Of a stretch of 64,000 nt of DNA, positions 34,021-45,580 are shown piece by piece. Within the stretch, counting starts at the first letter, position 1, and each line of letters begins with the position of its first letter. The DNA is taken from NCBI GenBank assembly GCA_023078685.1, contig JALGAS010000011.1, positions 558,001 to 622,000 on the forward strand. Direction: 5' to 3'. The translations under genes and the position numbers were made by a program. Source of the stretch: Neopestalotiopsis rosae. Lineage: Eukaryota > Ascomycota > Sordariomycetes > Amphisphaeriales > Sporocadaceae. The notes under the pieces are model-generated. The model was not told where the DNA came from, did no database searches, and worked only from the letters and a program-made list of their open reading frames with translations.

Positions 34021-35268
34021 TGCCGTGGATCAGGATCGTTCTTGACCGCGAATAAGTCGTGATTAATACAAGAAATAGGAAAAGAAGATGCGTGAATATA
34101 GCATGTTTGAGTCGTCAAGATTTTCCCTCGTACAAGAATGTCAGTAACGCTGGACTGACAGCTGTCAGAAAATTACATGTCACCATGACAGTATATATAA
34201 GTGCTGTTCCCGTGTCAACAAAAACAATAAGTAAATCTCTGCACAAGGACAGGAAAAGTTTCTCGTATCACGCCTGGTTTGGGTTTGTGTTTTAGGCAGT
34301 CGAAACTCATTCCCCTGTCTGGAATGAAGATCACCCATGTAAGGCTTCCTGGCATGCCTGACTCCCATAGGCTACATGGATGCTGTAAGCAGCAGACAGA
34401 CATATCGAAAGCAAAAAAAATGTTAGGACGCAAAGAAAAAAAATATCCAAGCAGTCGATAGGGTTTCACCGTGGCAATATGTCAAAGCGCCGCGTCAGAT
34501 TGAGTAAACACTCAAAACACTTGATCTTTCCAACGTCATTCGATAGTGACATGCAGAGAAGCAAAGCAAAGTTATTTTGGGGCCCGGCACCCAGGAATGG
34601 CAAAAGCATGGCCAGGGTGGAATGGGTGGCCCAGAGATCCGGTCCCGGCAAACTGGAGTGCGCCGCGTGGGCATTGCGCCACCGAGGGCATCGTGAGATG
34701 ATGCGAGGTCCGCCATGTCTTACGGTTGCAGCAGGGCTGTCTGAACCTTAATATATGCCAACTCTAAAACTCAGATGCATGGCAAGCAAGAAAAGAAATC
34801 ACGAACGGTACTTATGTTTTTAATGGGCCGCCGGAGATTCGGTACCGTGGTGAGTTTTCCAGAAGCTGCCGCCAACGCACGTATGCTCATCGGTAAAGGA
34901 TGCAAGGGGGGGCCATCTTTTGAGACCACTCCAGTCTTGTCAAAGTCATATAAGTTGCTGTGAGACCAAGCTGATGGGCCATTGGAATCTTACCTTAGCC
35001 TCTGTTTGGTCCCAGATCTTCCTTTCCAATAGTCTCCCCCGGGCTTGCTATGCAAGCTTTCATTGACTTGATACTATCGAACCTAACTTTCCACACCCCG
35101 ACACGACCACGCCGCAAGGTGTGCAAGCAAGATCATGTATCGCATATAACGTACGGGAGGCTGGGAGACGGGCGATCTTGGAGATCTCGGTAAACGAAGA
35201 CGATTGTTCTTCGCCTTTTGCTTTTCTTCACCGAGACTGTGTCCACGTTGCTTTTTTGTGCAGTCGAA
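34021..35268. other. Divergent intergenic region between tmpA-like and AMP-ligase genes
   Basis: Shared upstream region of 1.25 kb. It contains an A-rich run at 34409-34442 and a CGG-N10-CCG at 34832-34847. Short frames on both strands are not recognisable. No gene is supported. Confidence 0.5.
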
Positions 35269-37330
35269 ATGAAAAGCACAACGGAGGTTTTGGCTCCGAC
35301 CGAGGATCTCTTGTCCTTCGCTTTCGCAAAACAGAGAACTTTTGATGACTCAAAGCCGTTGTACGTCAGTGCCGACGATCCGCGGCAGTCGCTCAGTTAC
35401 AAGCAGACCTTGGAATACGTTCGACAGTTGATTTCCGGACTTAAAGCTTTTGGACTTGCAGATGGCGATGCCGTACTCGTACATCTTTTCAACAACGTCA
35501 GTCTTAGCCTCGGTATGGAAGAGACCTGCGCAGCTAACAGCGCGCTCAGTATGCCTATGCACCCATCCTCCTCGCCATTATTGGGGCCGGAGGCATCATC
35601 TGTGCCACCAATCCGACGCTCAAGAGTGAGCTGGTGAATATCTTTGACATTGCACGGCCCCGCTTCGTCATTACCACGTCGGATTTGCTGCTCAACTTGC
35701 AGAAATGGGTGCCAGACATCAGCCTTGACAATGTCCTGATCTTCGATGATCCCATGTCTCCAAGATCCCATGATGGCCGTCCAGACTTGAATTGCGGCCG
35801 AGGAAGTATTGATGCCTCTCTCCTGAGCCATGGTGAGAGGGATTGGAAAAGAATACATACGGAAGATGAAGCAAGAAAGACACCAGCTTCCTACTTCTTG
35901 ACATCTGGCACAACGGGTTGTCCCAAACTGGCCACCCTGTCACACTATTCCATGGTTTCTCATTTCAAGCAGATCCACCAGGACGTACCGTACGAAGCAA
36001 TACGACTGTGTTGTCTGCCATTGTTCCACATCTTTGGCAGTGCCTGGGCCATGGCACTGACGATTCGCCATGGTCAACCAGTATACATCATGCCTCGCTT
36101 TGTCATGGACAAATACTTGGAGTATGTTGAGAAGTTCCAGATCACAGAAAGCTGCCTCGCACCACCAATTGTGGAAAAGCTGAACAATCTCGATCCATCT
36201 CCTAAAATTCAACTGGCATCTCTCCGTTTTGTTGCTGTAGGAGGCGCACCCATTACGGCCGCCACCATGTGCACATTCAGGTCAATGCTGCATGACGCAG
36301 CGACATTGAGTGGCTGCTATGGTGCAACGGAAATGGGAACCATCAGTATGTTTCGATACGGCGAGCAAGTTGACTATGGCTCTGTCGGGAGACCACTACC
36401 GGGAGCCAAGATAGAGTTGAGACCGATCGAGGCCAATCATCTTGGTACGGCAAAGGATCATGCAGATCCAGAGACCTGGACCGAGATTGTTGTCTCAGTG
36501 CCCTCTCACATGGAGAGATATCATGGCGAACCCGAGAACAGCAGAGTCAATGTTCAGTGGTATCGCACGGGTGACTTGGGTCGGATGGAGAATGGCAAAT
36601 TGTACATTGTTGGCAAGGTCAAGGATATTATGAAGGTAAATGGGTGAGTTGATTATCTGATCAAGCGCAAGAGAATTTGACGATCGGCGACTAACATTCT
36701 GCTGGACCAAGTTTCCAAGTCTCGCCGACCGAGATCGAGGCCGTTTTGCTGCGGCATCCGGACATTGTCGACTGTGCGGTTTCTAAAACTGTGCGCAACG
36801 AGGCCGAAATGCCACGTGCCTACGTTGTGAGACGTAGCCAGACTCTTTCCGAGAATGATGTCGTCGACTTTTCCAGGCGGCAGCTAATCAGCTATAAGAC
36901 ACTGACAGGCGGCGTGGCCTTTGTCCACCAAATACCGAGGCTCGCCAGTGGCAAGATTCAGAGATACAAACTTGCCGACCTCTCATTGAATACGAAATGT
37001 GATGTGCAGGAGATACAAGAAGACGGGAGAGGGGAGGAGGGGGAAGAAGAAGAGGAGGAGGAGGAGGAGGAGGAGGAGGAGGAGGAGGAGGAGGAGGAGG
37101 AGGAGGACGCTGAGCCAGGTTGTGCACGTCCAACACGCATTCTTCGCAAGCTCATTCGCCGCGCAGGCTTGAGCAATGGAGGCTGGGTCGTTCGAATGCT
37201 GGCATCAGAGCATTGGATATCGAGGGAGTATTTGAACCCATGGTCAGCCTCGAGCATTGGGTTGTTGAGTTGTGCAGTCGGGGTCGGTATCTGGTATATG
37301 AGAGCATGTGGTGAGGAAGATCCTAGGTGA
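35269..37330 (+). CDS. AMP-dependent acyl-CoA synthetase/ligase (4-coumarate:CoA ligase-like) with poly-Glu tract and C-terminal membrane anchor
   Basis: Proposed CDS is join(35269..35496, 35550..36643, 36712..37330), 646 aa. It should activate a carboxylic acid to an acyl-adenylate and then a thioester. Visible motifs: HLFNN joined to YAYAPILLAIIGAGGIICATNPT at the first junction; the P-loop TSGTTGCPK (about residue 193); the GCYGATEMG motif; YRTGDLG; VKDIMKVNG joined to FQVSPTEIE; and the catalytic-lysine motif RLASGKIQR. After this normal end the chain continues with 21 consecutive Glu (37043-37105), a basic helix, and a final hydrophobic helix (SIGLLSCAVGVGIWYM) that should anchor it in a membrane, an unusual tail for this family. 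No peroxisomal tripeptide is seen. It is divergent from the tmpA-like gene. The acid substrate is unknown. Confidence 0.87.
37043..37105 (+). repeat. GAG/GAA trinucleotide repeat coding 21 glutamates
   Basis: Three GAA codons are followed by 18 GAG codons without interruption, in frame inside the AMP-ligase gene between its catalytic part and the membrane anchor. A near-perfect triplet repeat, likely polymorphic in length. Confidence 0.92.
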
Positions 37331-37776
37331 GAGAGCTAGAGCTTGAAGATGGTGAGACCTGAGATTCGCAGAAGGCGGACGCTAATGTCGCCATCTGCAC
37401 TCACTAACTTAGGCGAGCTGCACATCATTTTAGCGCAGGCGGCAGCTGAGACAAGCGCTAAGCGGTCAGATCGACCGCTGGAATCTAGTCCGGAGATACG
37501 CATGTTGGTATACCCCTGGACGTCGTATGTGGAATTGTAGAGTCGGGTAATGGAATACAATAATAATTAATAAGAGATCCATCATATTCACGAAAACATA
37601 CCACCAACAGTAACTCCAAAGGGATCATATGAAGCGTTCATCAAAGGAGTGTAAAAACTGTCAAATAAGAACATCATACTCGAATCTACTGCTGCCCAGA
37701 ATTTGCACATCTTGCCCCCTTCCCTATTGCACCCTCGCCATCATGATCTTGATGTGGTCCGCCCAAAGTCCAAACT
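37331..37776. other. Intergenic region between convergent genes
   Basis: Spacer between the AMP-ligase stop and the Ecp2-like stop. AT-rich near 37555-37625 and presumably holding 3' untranslated sequence. No gene is seen. Confidence 0.5.
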
Positions 37777-38211
37777 TTATACGTTTACATGGAGCCGCCA
37801 TTGAGCGTCCATCTCGCCGCACCTCAGACTGCCACCGCCAGCCACCCAGTCATTCCCTTTATTCCAACGAGCAATGGCATCGCCAATGAGATCAATCATG
37901 TCGTCGCGACCCATGTACCAGCCGCCATTGTCCTTGGCGCTTACGGCAAAGGTGCAGGTGCCCTCGGTCAAGATGGCCTTGAAGTCCTTGACGCCCGAGA
38001 AGAAGGCGCCTCCCGCCGGCTCGGCCTCAAGCTTGAGCTTGATCTTGTTGCAGTCGCTCTTGAGGGCCTGGCTCGGCTTGTCCGTGATGCGCTCCCACGT
38101 CGTCTGGCCGCACTTGTTGGCGTACCGGCTGCCATCATTCCACGTCATGCGCTGAGCCGTCGCCGTCGGCAGGGCGAGGAGCCCCAAGCTGAGTAAAGAG
38201 ATGATTTGCAT
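37777..38211 (-). CDS. Small secreted protein with Hce2/Ecp2 effector-type domain
   Basis: Single-exon 144-aa protein with a clear signal peptide (about residues 1-19, ending ATAQ). The mature part matches the Hce2 pattern: an early Cys-Gly pair, a Ser-Asp-Cys, a GTCTF strand, a GRDDMIDLIGDAI helix, a SLRC, and a final W-R-L-H-V strand. Four cysteines give two likely disulphides. Ecp2/Hce2 proteins are secreted; those of plant pathogens can provoke host necrosis, while others are thought to act against microbes or insects. Which applies here cannot be told. It lies at the edge of the metabolic region next to the AMP-ligase gene, with its own promoter side facing the SDR gene's 3' end. Confidence 0.8.
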   Translation of the reverse strand: MQIISLLSLGLLALPTATAQRMTWNDGSRYANKCGQTTWERITDKPSQALKSDCNKIKLKLEAEPAGGAFFSGVKDFKAILTEGTCTFAVSAKDNGGWYMGRDDMIDLIGDAIARWNKGNDWVAGGGSLRCGEMDAQWRLHVNV

Positions 38212-38586
38212 TGAAAGTATTTCCGTGTCTGTGTCTATTTGTGTCTGTTTTTATTCTTGCTTGTACGTCTTTACTGTTAGAATTGTCGATCAGACGCCTG
38301 GCACAGGGAATGCCTAGTATTTCTGCAAGTGTCCTAAAGAAGAGTGATTTCGTGATATTTGCCCCAATGCTAGACTGCCAAAGAAGTCAAATTCCATGAT
38401 TGCACTGGGTATCAAAGAAATCACATTTGACTGGGTCAGGCGTAAACTTCACAAAGAAGAACAAAGAAACTCATCTGATTGAGTTGAGGGACAAGTCGAT
38501 AAAGCACTGATATATTTGGAAAGGGAAACTAATGTTCAAGTATTGTCTTGTTTGAATCGAGCGGCAACGATGACAAACTTGGTGCT
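38212..38586. other. Promoter region of the Ecp2-like gene
   Basis: Spacer of 375 bases between the Ecp2-like start and the stop of the SDR gene on the same strand. No gene or clear motif is seen. Confidence 0.5.
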
Positions 38587-39682
38587 TCACAATGTCGAGA
38601 CCTGCCAAGACTTTACCCGTGATTGCACTCTGGCCAAATCTTCATGCTTCAAAGCAGCTGCGGCATCGTACGACCTACGATAGACGCCCAGATTCTCGGA
38701 AAAGAGGGCTTGACGGTCAGACCAGCCCGTCACATTTCTGATTTTGTCACTTCCAACCCACTGGCTGAAGCCAAAGATCAGAGCCATACTCTTATCTGCA
38801 TGAGTGCTTTCGACTCCGGACTCGAATCTGAACCCTTCTGAAAAGCCGTACTCTTTAGCTGTGGCTTCAAGGACTTGTTCTGCAGTCTCGTACTTGGATG
38901 CTGAGATATTGTAACACTGCCCCGCAACGGCAGAGCGATCCTCGTGCTCGGCAAGTGCCACATAAGCCTCGGCGCAATCGTCAACGTGCAAAGCATGCAT
39001 GATACTCTTTGGGTTGATGTTTCTTAGCGTCAAAACCTTCGCGTCTGTCGCAGCAACGGCTGCCGCAAATTCAAATATGGCTCCGTAATAACTGCTGCTA
39101 TGGCCATAGACGTTTGTAGGGCGAAGCACAGCAGCATCAAACAAGTCGGTCTGCTCCAGCATTTTTGGAGAATAGTTTGCTCGAGCTGTCATGATGCCTG
39201 GAGGGTTCACTACAATAATATGGTTAGTTACCCACTTTACCAAAAATGAGGAATTGCTTACAAGGTGAAGTCTCGGTGTGCGGACTCAATCCCGGTGCAC
39301 CATCGACATCCGTCATGCCGTAGTCTTTACAGCCAGAACTCCATAAGACAAGGGGACGCACATGATGGGCGTTGCTGACTTTGGCAATACTCCGGATCGC
39401 TGCGATAGCGTTCGCAATGTACGTCTCGTAGTCGGGAGGTTCAATGCAGCCGACGATAACATCAAATGTCTTGCTGTGAGCGTGCAAGGCCGCTTGTATG
39501 CCATCGATGTCGCTGACGTCCCCAATCACGGGAATGGTCTCACTGAGGGCGAGCGCGGCTGCGGCTTCTTGACGGCGCACCAGGCCAAGCACAATATAGC
39601 CCGCTCGAACAAATGCACGGCAAACAGCGGCGCCAATATAACCATTAGCGCCAATGACGAGAACTGTCTTTCGCGGCGACAT
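38587..39682 (-). CDS. Atypical NAD(P)-dependent epimerase/dehydratase (extended SDR)
   Basis: Proposed CDS is complement(join(38587..39209, 39262..39682)), 347 aa. The N-terminal dinucleotide motif is LVIGANGYIGAAVCRAF. A later LRPTNVYGHSSSYYGA segment and HALHVDDCAEAYVALAEH match the extended SDR/epimerase fold. The junction restores SPHTETSPLNPPGI. The usual catalytic YxxxK is not seen: the corresponding place reads N-Y-S-P-K, with Ser pairs in LWSSGCKDYG before it. The member may therefore bind a nucleotide cofactor without classical chemistry, or use other residues. It is on the same strand as the Ecp2-like gene and the downstream-lying regulator. Substrate unknown. Confidence 0.82.
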
Positions 39683-40086
39683 GATAGACGGCACAGATGA
39701 TTTCAGTCGGCCAAGCGTGCGGGTGTAAAGGCAGGCCCCAATGTGAGGGGAAACCCGGTCAATTATAGTGTATTTTGTGCAAAGTGCGCAAAGTCTGTTT
39801 TCGCAGGATGTGGAACGCGCAAGTCAAATTCGGATCAATTAGTAATTGACCATGAGGCTTTGACACCATGAAGCGTACCATGGAAGCATATTGAGCCGGA
39901 CAGATAATGTATGATACTCTACCTATCGACTGTATAGGGTAGTTGGTATCACCTCATCAACATTTAGCGGAAGATAAGCGCCAAACTGACCCACGTATGA
40001 TGACCTACTTGGGTATGTTGGGCGGGCCAAGGTTATACCGGATGACTAATGTGATATATGTCCTTGTAAGAGATATGTAGATCTTC
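39683..40086. other. Intergenic region upstream of the SDR gene
   Basis: Spacer of about 400 bases between the SDR start and the 3' end of the second Zn2Cys6 gene, both minus strand. AT-rich, no gene seen. Confidence 0.5.
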
Positions 40087-42724
40087 TCAACCGCGAGGTT
40101 GACGCATGAAATCTAAAAAGCCTCCACCGAAAAAGTCCTCCATACTTGGTATAACGGGTTGTGAGATTTCATATCCCATCTGCAGCGGGTCCGAGGCCAT
40201 GGGAAACGTGTCTGTCCCGCTTCCAAAATCCTCATTATCATATGCACGTTGATCCGACAAGGATGACGGCGTTGCTCCGTTGTCAGTGCCGGTCGGGAAC
40301 GATGGGGGGACTGGTAGATCAGATGTGGTCCAGTTGGGCGCGTGTCTACGGCTTTGCTCAGAGGATCCTGTTTTGCGAACCTCGTGATGGGGCCTGCTGG
40401 TTGTACCCGTCCTCGACTCTACCTTTTGTCTTGCGAGTGTTGCAAATTTGATCGCCCAGGACTTGCTTGGGGTCCTCATGCACCAATCTTCCAGTCTCGA
40501 GATGAGGCCAATGCTCACTTCGGCAGATACTTTGGATTGACTTTCATCATAGTGCGCCAATATCAGCGCAGAGTACCCAATGACTAGGCATAGGTAGGTT
40601 GGAATCGTGTCCATGAGAAAGGATGGCATGTCCACAAATGTCTCTAGCACAGAGTGTGCATATCTTGAGCAATGATACTGAAGCATTTGCGTGCTGTTTT
40701 TGGATGCTTTGGTGTCTGATGCATTTGAAGTACTATTCGCAGGCGAGCCAAAGGGAGGATTGGCCAGAAATGTCTTGGGGCTCATGGCATCGCCACGTTC
40801 CTCTAGAGCTCTGACGGAGAGGATTAAATAGGCAGCGTAATAACCTATACGGAGCATCGAGGCAGTCGACAGGGCTAGAAGTAGTCAGACTCTGCTCGAT
40901 CCGTCGGTGCCGCGGCTTCAGAGGGGGCTACTCACACATGAGATGATTCCACTTTTGTTTCCAGGCTCTGAAATCTTCGCACTCTCCGTTTGAGTCTAGG
41001 TAGGAGCGACGCGACAATTTTTGGTGCAAGACAGAATACAGCAGAATCTCGGCTACAAGCATGCCGTCTTGCATACTTGCTTGGTAGAAACTGAGCAGAA
41101 TGTTGCATTGGTTGATATAAGGTACGTGAAGGACCGAAGGTCTTCCTGTGGTGGCAGACCAGCTAGGTAGAGAGCCTTTGATCAGTATTGGCCTATTGTA
41201 TATTCATCATTTCCACAAAACTTACTGCAAATGATGCAAACAAATGGTCGACCAAAGATGTATAGCGTGACGATCTTGTACCGTCGATACTCCCCGTCTG
41301 ATGTTGGTCACAATTTTGGAAAAGCTGATACTAAGCATGGCTTGTTTGACACAGTAGCCGGTCAATAGCCAGCTGTCGATGTACTCGGGGCCATCCTGTG
41401 GCAATCAGTATTGACAATTCATGATCCATGAGGAAGAACGTACAGCGTGGTCACTCATGACGAGAATGGCATTGATCTCTTCCAGGTTGAGAGGACTTGA
41501 CAAGAGTGCTTGGCCTAGCGTGATGCGAACTTGTTCGTAGACTTGGCGGTGCATTGGTGTACCGCAGAGATCTTCGCGGTAGAGAATGGCGCAAAGACAG
41601 CAGACACTATGCAGAAACGCGGAGACCTCTCTGAGATCACGGCCCGGCGTCTCCGTGGGCTCATAGACAGAGAGCAAATGGCCATGGTGCCGTAAAAATC
41701 TGGAGTCATTGGTGTTAGTTTCGAAATGTGTCGACACCGACTTGATGACAACTCACAATCGAATGAGTTCATTAGCTGTCTGCTCATTGAGTAGTTGCAA
41801 CTGCATGAGGTCGAGTTTGACGTGCTCTAGTCTCCGGTAGCCCTGGGTGACATGTTCGCCAATCTCTCTCAATACCACGGTGGGGGCTGACTTGATGCCG
41901 ACATCAACGGGGTCTGCTATATTCTCAGGGCTGTCGTCGTTGTCTGGGGACTCGGTTGAGTCGTCGTCTGCGTCAGTGACTGACAACTTGGGGTTGTGTA
42001 TATCATTGGCGGCGCCTGCTAAGCCGAATTGGCGAGTGACCAATTCGATCATGCCCTTAATCTCTGCCAGAGACTTTTCATGCCGCCCGAGCCTATAAAT
42101 GACGGGTATGAGAAACGGATATACTTTGTCTTGAAATGGCCATTGTCTTTTTTCGATGTTTTGTACTTTTCTTTCAAAACCGGCACAGGTGACTTATAGC
42201 TTCGACTTACCGTTCTTCAATGCTTGTGGAATTATCCACTGCTTTGGGGTGTGTGGGCACATCAAGAATTTCTCCTTTTAGCGAGCACTCGATCCTACTA
42301 CTATTTAGAATTTTCCTTCTTTCATTTTCATTCTTTTTTTTCGATGATAATTATCATTATCCTTGAATTAAGGTTTAGCAACAGACCTGAGAGTTACACA
42401 TCGGTGGCATGCTTGAGAGCCCGGATCATACTCGCAACGACATTTGAGTCTCTGACATGACTGACATGAGAAGACGCGCCGTCTGCGCTTTTGGCCCGTG
42501 GCACCGGCAGATGCACCGCCAGAAGAAGACTTGTCGACTGCTTCATCCTTTTCGTTCTTGGGAGCCTTGCGCTTTACTGGTCGTGTTGAACCGCCAGTAC
42601 TGGTACTATTGTTGTTGGAAGCGGGTTCTGATGGAGCCGTAGTAGACGACGGGGTGTCCTCGGCGGGCCGGTCGGGCCCAGACGAGTGGCCTCCTTCGGG
42701 AGCGGCAGCGGCAGCAGCAGGCAT
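40087..42724 (-). CDS. Second Zn2Cys6 transcription factor
   Basis: Proposed CDS is complement(join(40087..40874, 40936..41162, 41226..41395, 41444..41699, 41757..42092, 42211..42294, 42387..42724)), 732 aa, seven exons. The N-terminus is Ala/Ser/Thr-rich, then KRRRR and a zinc cluster with Cys at about 87, 90, 97, 106, 109 and 116, spaced x2, x6, x8, x2 and x6. The sixth Cys lies in exon 2 and depends on the acceptor used after a TAGTAGTAG run; the third TAG gives canonical spacing. The middle region has an acidic stretch and a leucine-rich helix (HVKLDLMQLQLLNEQTANELI). The regulatory domain has YIDSWLLTGYCVKQAMLSISF and CLHHL-HWSATTGRPSV, rebuilt across 41226/41162. A low-complexity Pro/Ser tail ends the protein. 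Targets unknown; the SDR gene and the sugar porter are the nearest metabolic genes. Confidence 0.85.
42295..42303 (-). other. Triple tandem splice acceptor (TAGTAGTAG)
   Basis: On the minus strand, intron 1 of the second Zn2Cys6 gene ends with three consecutive TAG triplets. All three acceptors keep frame and would insert 0, 1 or 2 serines next to the last zinc ligand region. Only the last gives the usual six-residue spacing. Confidence 0.7.
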
Positions 42725-45580
42725 TCCAAATCCAAAGTAAAATGTATGTTCCCACTCTTTGGGGATATTTTTTTTGCTTTCGATTTGTCGTACGACGATG
42801 GTATGAAACTTGGGACGAAACTCTACAGCAAGCCGGCGGAGAACGCTGGCGGGCAGTCAGCGTTCATAGCTAGGATATGGCCAGCTTAAAGGGAGCCGTA
42901 GAGGCCCCACACAAGCAGTTCTCATTGGTTTGGGCGGCCGCCGATCTCCGACGGAACATCTTTGCACACCCTGTAAATCACATGTAGCGACCTCGTATTT
43001 TAACTCTGTCCTTTTATTCCCGTCTTGTCAAAAAGACAGCAGGCATCTTTTCGAGCTGACCTATAAATCTCCGGCTGCCCCGTCATATCCGTTTGCGTTG
43101 ACCGACAAAGTTTCTGGGCGGCGGACGCAATAACTTTCCTACTTGAGACTGGTTTCTGGTCGACAGGTTTCACAAGTTGTGATGTTGTACCCAGTTCATT
43201 GGAATAACTTATACAATATATATACGTGCACTAATAACCAGCAGAAGATGCAACCCCGGCGAGCCAGGATTCTCCAGCTGCCTGCCACTCGAATGGCCAA
43301 TGGTTTGCATTGCATTCGTAACCTAATTCATACCGGCTGCCTACCCCAGATATTTATCCAGCGTGGAGCTATGTACTACCTATGTATGGCCTGCCGTCTG
43401 CCATTGCCTGCCTGCCACAAGCAGCAAAATGGAGGCGCGTCCCCTCTCAACCTGCTGCCATTGTAAACCACCATTATTGTGCGATTTAATTATTAAAAGG
43501 TTGAAAGCAAGTCAGAACACTGGTAACGACGACCAGAATCCAATTCTCGCATTGTGTGATACCTTACCGAGTTACGCAACGGGGGAGGTTATCAGCGACG
43601 AATTACACCACGGTCGCAAGTAGGGAGTAAGCTTAGTAGATCCTACCGAGTACGGTAGGTCCCAAGATCCACAGCGTGAGACTATTGGACCAATATGTGA
43701 CTACTCCAAACCCCCGTCTGTCGCAACCAGAGGAAATGGATACATTCATATCGTGTGTATGTAGCCATGAATTCTTTGACAATCATGAAGACTGTTGCCA
43801 CGAATGCATGGTTTCACCTACATGTTAATGTTCACGGAGACTTTGAACCCGTTTGAGTAGTCTCCTATCTGGTCATCTCGTCCCCAGCGTGTCGAGTCTC
43901 GTCATGGGAAGATGCAATGAACGCCAGTTTCTCTATAGTCAAGACGCATTGCCTAGTATAATGGAGCTGCTGTCTCTGTAGGGCCGCACATTTGAAGGGA
44001 GCCTTCTCTGTAATTAGCCGGAGATGCTTTCGATCGTGCTTAAGGGAGATCTACAGAGGCGCATGAAAATCTGCCCGCCACAGACCAAAAGGCTCTCGGG
44101 CAACCGTCGTCCCATTTTGGCCCTGAGTATGATGAACAAGCAATGCCCCTGGGCCACATTATCTTTCCAGCGAGGCTGTATCGATCACCTACGAGTAAGA
44201 CACATTATGCGGTTTGCAACTCGGCACACGCTTTGTCAAGCCCTCTCAGAGGTGAATATTGACGCATTAGGGGCAACTGAATTGGAGGAACGCAAACTCA
44301 TGGAATGTTCTCATGAGTTGCAACAGCTGAGCTGGACTAAGGAAAAGGGCGCATCCATCGAATTCCAGTTTTGCACACTTCGTGACCGTAAATTTCATAC
44401 TGGACCTATATTTTCAAGTCCTCAAAATTGTATTGCAGACGATGAGAACTGTTGACATTCATTCCTCCTATTCTCGAGATCAGCGAGTTGACACTGCGCT
44501 TAGTACCAATGCTGCTTAGATATCATTATCCGACACGAAATGATCATATAAGGACTTGGGTTCTACACATTTGATTGAGGTATATAAGATATTGTGGAAC
44601 GAATGGGAGAATGATTTCATGTATCTGGCGAGATCAGCCGAGATGATTGGACGTCATTTACCTTTATGGCAAATGATTCTAGTATAGGGGTTATGAGACA
44701 TGCATTGAACACATTCGAGGGACCCGATGTCGCATTACTCTTCTTTTCATATTGATATAACACGATCCAAATCCTACTTGTAGAACACTACAATCAGGAC
44801 AAAAGTGTATGATTCGATTTCAATGTCGCACCTCGCCGCTCAAAGCAAGTCTTTCTCTCCGAAGTTTGGCTGTTTTGTAATTCTCGACATCCCTGGATTC
44901 ATACTGCATGGACCATTTTCATGTTCGATGTTCCTTTTTAGCATGGACCGAAGCAATTGGAAATGACAATCTGCCAACTTGATGTGCAGATCTGACACGT
45001 AAGGCGCATTCAGGTTGACCGTACACATATGAACAATAAAGTCCTTTGACATTGCACAGCAGCCCAAACAGCCCCATGGTCGCTTCACCGTCTGCAGAGC
45101 CAAGCCATTCGGAGACCAACCCGCGGCGCATGCAGCTTACCTACCTTGTAATGTAACATATTGATGATGTGCGTGCCAGACGGCAGAACCCTGGCGAATG
45201 GGAAGCGGTAACGTCTCGACCCCTCCGCATTTGCAAAATGCGGAGCGACAATGTTGTGGCATCAGTGTGGGGGAAGAGAGAAACGGAGAGAGAAAAAGCA
45301 GCGCTGCTTGTCAAGAAAGATGTTACATATTGTCATGGAGGGGTTTTAGGGGGCGGCAATTGCATATGTATCCAAAATTGGGGCAGAAGCATGTCTTTGG
45401 CTATGTCGCGCGTTCAAGCGTTGCTGGCTGTGGACTTTGCAGTGAGACATACGATGGTGTCCTTTCTTGTCTGTCTAGACTTTTAGTAGACACCCAACCT
45501 ACATTGTGATCTTTCATATTTCTGGTAATTCTGGCTAATCAAATTCCATCTTCACCCGCTGAGCGAGCAGCATACTTGTC
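42725..45580. other. Gene-poor stretch, 2.9 kb
   Basis: The longest stretch without a supported gene. It is AT-rich between about 44450 and 44830. A 143-codon frame (44024-44455, plus) and shorter ones show no domain, and the two strands give competing frames. It may be regulatory DNA or a decayed element; I see no terminal repeats or transposase motifs. Confidence 0.45.

Noticed and set aside
44024..44455. 143-codon plus-strand frame in the gene-poor stretch
   Set aside because: ATG-initiated but without recognisable domain, signal or splice context, and in an AT-rich non-coding setting. It could still be real; transcript evidence would decide.
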